In this document: piece after piece, positions 62,636-64,000 of the stretch
Numbering within the stretch: position 1 is the first letter of the stretch
Layout: the number at the start of each line of letters is the position of its first letter
Notes under the pieces: generated by a model
Told to the model about the DNA's origin: nothing
The model's input: only the letters and a program-made list of their open reading frames with translations
The model's database searches: none
Source of the DNA: Caldilineaceae bacterium
GTDB taxonomy: Bacteria > Chloroflexota > Anaerolineae > Caldilineales > Caldilineaceae
Assembly: GCA_022823185.1 (NCBI GenBank)
Contig: JAJDXQ010000009.1
Coordinates: forward strand, 1 to 64,000
Direction of reading: 5' to 3'
Length of the DNA stretch: 64,000 nucleotides
Translations under genes and position numbers: made by a program

Positions 62636-64000
62636 ATGAACGACCTTCCCACAGCTGAAGGCATCCTCTTCACCGATCAGTACCAACTGACCATGGCGCA
62701 GCTGTACTTCCACCTCGGCATGCACGAACAGCGCGCCCAGTATGATCACTTCTTCCGCCGCTACCCGGATTACGGCGAGCACAGAGCCGGCTTCTGCGTC
62801 AACGCCGGCCTGGAGTGGCTGCTCGACTGGATGGCATCCGCCCACTTCCGCGAGACTGAAATCTCGCTCCTGCGCGGCATGACCTCGCGGACAGGCAGAA
62901 GGCTGTTCGCCGATGACTTCCTGTCTTGGCTGGCCGCGCACGGCAATTTCAGCGCCATCTCCCTGCAGGCAGTTCCGGAAGGACGAGTGGTCCACGCCCA
63001 TGCCCCCTTGACAGTCGTACGCGGCCCCATCGCCATTGCCCAGCTTCTGGAAACGCCTCTCCTCAATATCCTCAACTACCAGACGCTCATCGCAACCAAG
63101 GCGGCCCGTGTCCGCGCCGTAGCCGGAGACGCGCTCGTGCTTGAGTTCGGCATCCGCCGCGCCCACGACCGCGGCGGCAACGCGGGCACTCGCGCCGCCC
63201 TCATCGGCGGCGCCGACTACTCCTCCAACGCCGGCATCTCCCACGAGCTGGGCTATCCCCCCAAGGGCACCCACGCACACGCCTTCGTGCAGGCCTTCCT
63301 CGCCCAGGGCAAGACCGAGCTCGACGCCTTTCAAGCCTACGCTGACGTCTATCCCGACGAATGCCTGCTCCTCGTCGATACAATCGACACACTCGCTAGT
63401 GGCATGCCCAACGCGATTCGCGTCTTCGAGCGACTCCGCCGGCAGGGCCACTCTCCCGTCGGCGTGCGCCTGGACTCCGGCAACCTCGCGATTCTGAGCA
63501 TCCAGGTCGCGCAGCTTCTCGACGCCGCCGGGTTTCCCGACGCTGCCATCGTGCTCTCGAATGAACTGGACGAACTCAGGATTCACGAAATCAAGACCCA
63601 AATCGCCCTCGAGGCCCCCCGCCGCGGCGCCGACGCCGACACCGTCATCAACCGGCTCGTCTACGGCGTCGGAACGCGCCTGATCACCTCGGCTGGCGAC
63701 AGTTCTCTCGGCGGCGTCTACAAGCTGGTCGGCCTCAAAAGCGGTCCGGAATGGAAACCCGCGATCAAAGTCTCCGAAGATCCGGTCAAGACAGCGATTC
63801 CCGGCAGCAAAAAGGTCTGGCGGATCTATGACGCGCAGGGCATGGCCGCCGCCGACCTCCTTACACTCCACACTGAAGATCCGTTTCAAGAGTGGCAAGC
63901 CGCGCCCTCCCCTGGCAGCCCCGTCGATGAACGCGGCGGCCCGTCTATGCAGCTGCTCCACCCCCGTGACCCGGACAAGCGCCGAGCCCTGCCCGCCGGC
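62636..64000 (+). CDS. pncB: Nicotinate phosphoribosyltransferase (partial, 3' end outside window)
   Basis: 455 codons are visible without a stop. The start [24 protein letters not shown] is typical, with [15 protein letters not shown], an [17 protein letters not shown] active-site strand, [13 protein letters not shown] (His/Arg phosphoribosyl site), [21 protein letters not shown] and [10 protein letters not shown]. It makes nicotinate mononucleotide from nicotinate and PRPP in NAD salvage. The start is ATG 62636 or GTG 62630, almost touching the end of the selenoprotein gene, so the two are probably co-transcribed. Possible NAD replenishment alongside the TIR island is speculative. Confidence 0.9.
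   Translation, partial: MNDLPTAEGILFTDQYQLTMAQLYFHLGMHEQRAQYDHFFRRYPDYGEHRAGFCVNAGLEWLLDWMASAHFRETEISLLRGMTSRTGRRLFADDFLSWLAAHGNFSAISLQAVPEGRVVHAHAPLTVVRGPIAIAQLLETPLLNILNYQTLIATKAARVRAVAGDALVLEFGIRRAHDRGGNAGTRAALIGGADYSSNAGISHELGYPPKGTHAHAFVQAFLAQGKTELDAFQAYADVYPDECLLLVDTIDTLASGMPNAIRVFERLRRQGHSPVGVRLDSGNLAILSIQVAQLLDAAGFPDAAIVLSNELDELRIHEIKTQIALEAPRRGADADTVINRLVYGVGTRLITSAGDSSLGGVYKLVGLKSGPEWKPAIKVSEDPVKTAIPGSKKVWRIYDAQGMAAADLLTLHTEDPFQEWQAAPSPGSPVDERGGPSMQLLHPRDPDKRRALPAG

Noticed and set aside
62015..63961. 648-codon open frame on the - strand
   Set aside because: It is antisense to the radical SAM and pncB genes, both well supported.

Overview
This is a high-GC bacterial chromosome segment. 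The gene content (F420-type NADP reductase, nickel superoxide dismutase, a CUAEP-tail radical SAM selenoprotein, an XPB-like helicase-associated protein, many Gfo/Idh/MocA and SDR oxidoreductases, a stand-alone CoxL-type subunit, a PhyH dioxygenase) best fits a Chloroflexota member such as a Caldilinea-like or marine/host-associated lineage. That assignment is an inference from family content; no rRNA gene is present to settle it.

Layout. 0-1 kb: the 3' end of a zinc-finger protein gene, a 10-bp-unit repeat array and an ISAs1 transposase scrap. These recur in inverted orientation at 36.4-38.2 kb. 1-24 kb: ribokinase, M20 peptidase, a peptide-type ABC transporter (binding protein plus two permeases), the sodN/maturation-protease pair, a GNAT protein, a degenerate RNA-uridine methyltransferase, a large LysM/repeat exported protein, a truncated glycosyltransferase with an epimerase, the aminohydrolase SsnA, an F420-dependent NADP reductase and an unusual helicase carrying an HNH domain. 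24.5-36.3 kb: eleven tightly packed minus-strand genes (rnhB, two SDR proteins, an ABC-2 exporter, an M16-like protein, holA, a DUF6391 protein, tkt, an MsbA-like ABC exporter). 38.2-43.2 kb: intergenic repeats, a VOC protein, moeA-moaC-moaDE and the RNase P RNA. 43.2-44.0 kb: six tRNA genes (Leu, Ala, Gly, Phe, Gln, His). 44.3-51.6 kb: a lower-GC island with a HARE-HTH/PD-(D/E)XK nuclease, decayed IS5 and IS3 elements, a Rad50/SMC-like ATPase and a zinc-ribbon TIR protein; this is the most likely undescribed system (candidate antiphage defence). 52-60.7 kb: a small-molecule catabolic cluster (SDRs, TIM-barrel isomerase, two Gfo/Idh/MocA, molybdenum hydroxylase large subunit, MaoC-like, PhyH). 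61-64 kb: a radical SAM protein whose TGA codon most likely encodes selenocysteine, followed by nicotinate phosphoribosyltransferase, which runs off the window.

Working together: the Moco genes could supply the molybdenum hydroxylase at 56-58 kb; SsnA and the radical SAM selenoprotein both point to selenium use; sodN and the adjacent protease form a complete Ni-SOD production unit; rnpB sits directly upstream of tRNA genes, whose transcripts its product would process.

By eye, the + strand is C-rich before about 0.75 kb, G-rich from about 0.85 to 38.75 kb and C-rich again afterwards, whichever way the genes point. Together with the inverted repeats at 0-0.86 and 36.4-38.2 kb, this suggests inversion of a segment of about 38 kb (or an assembly join at the repeats).
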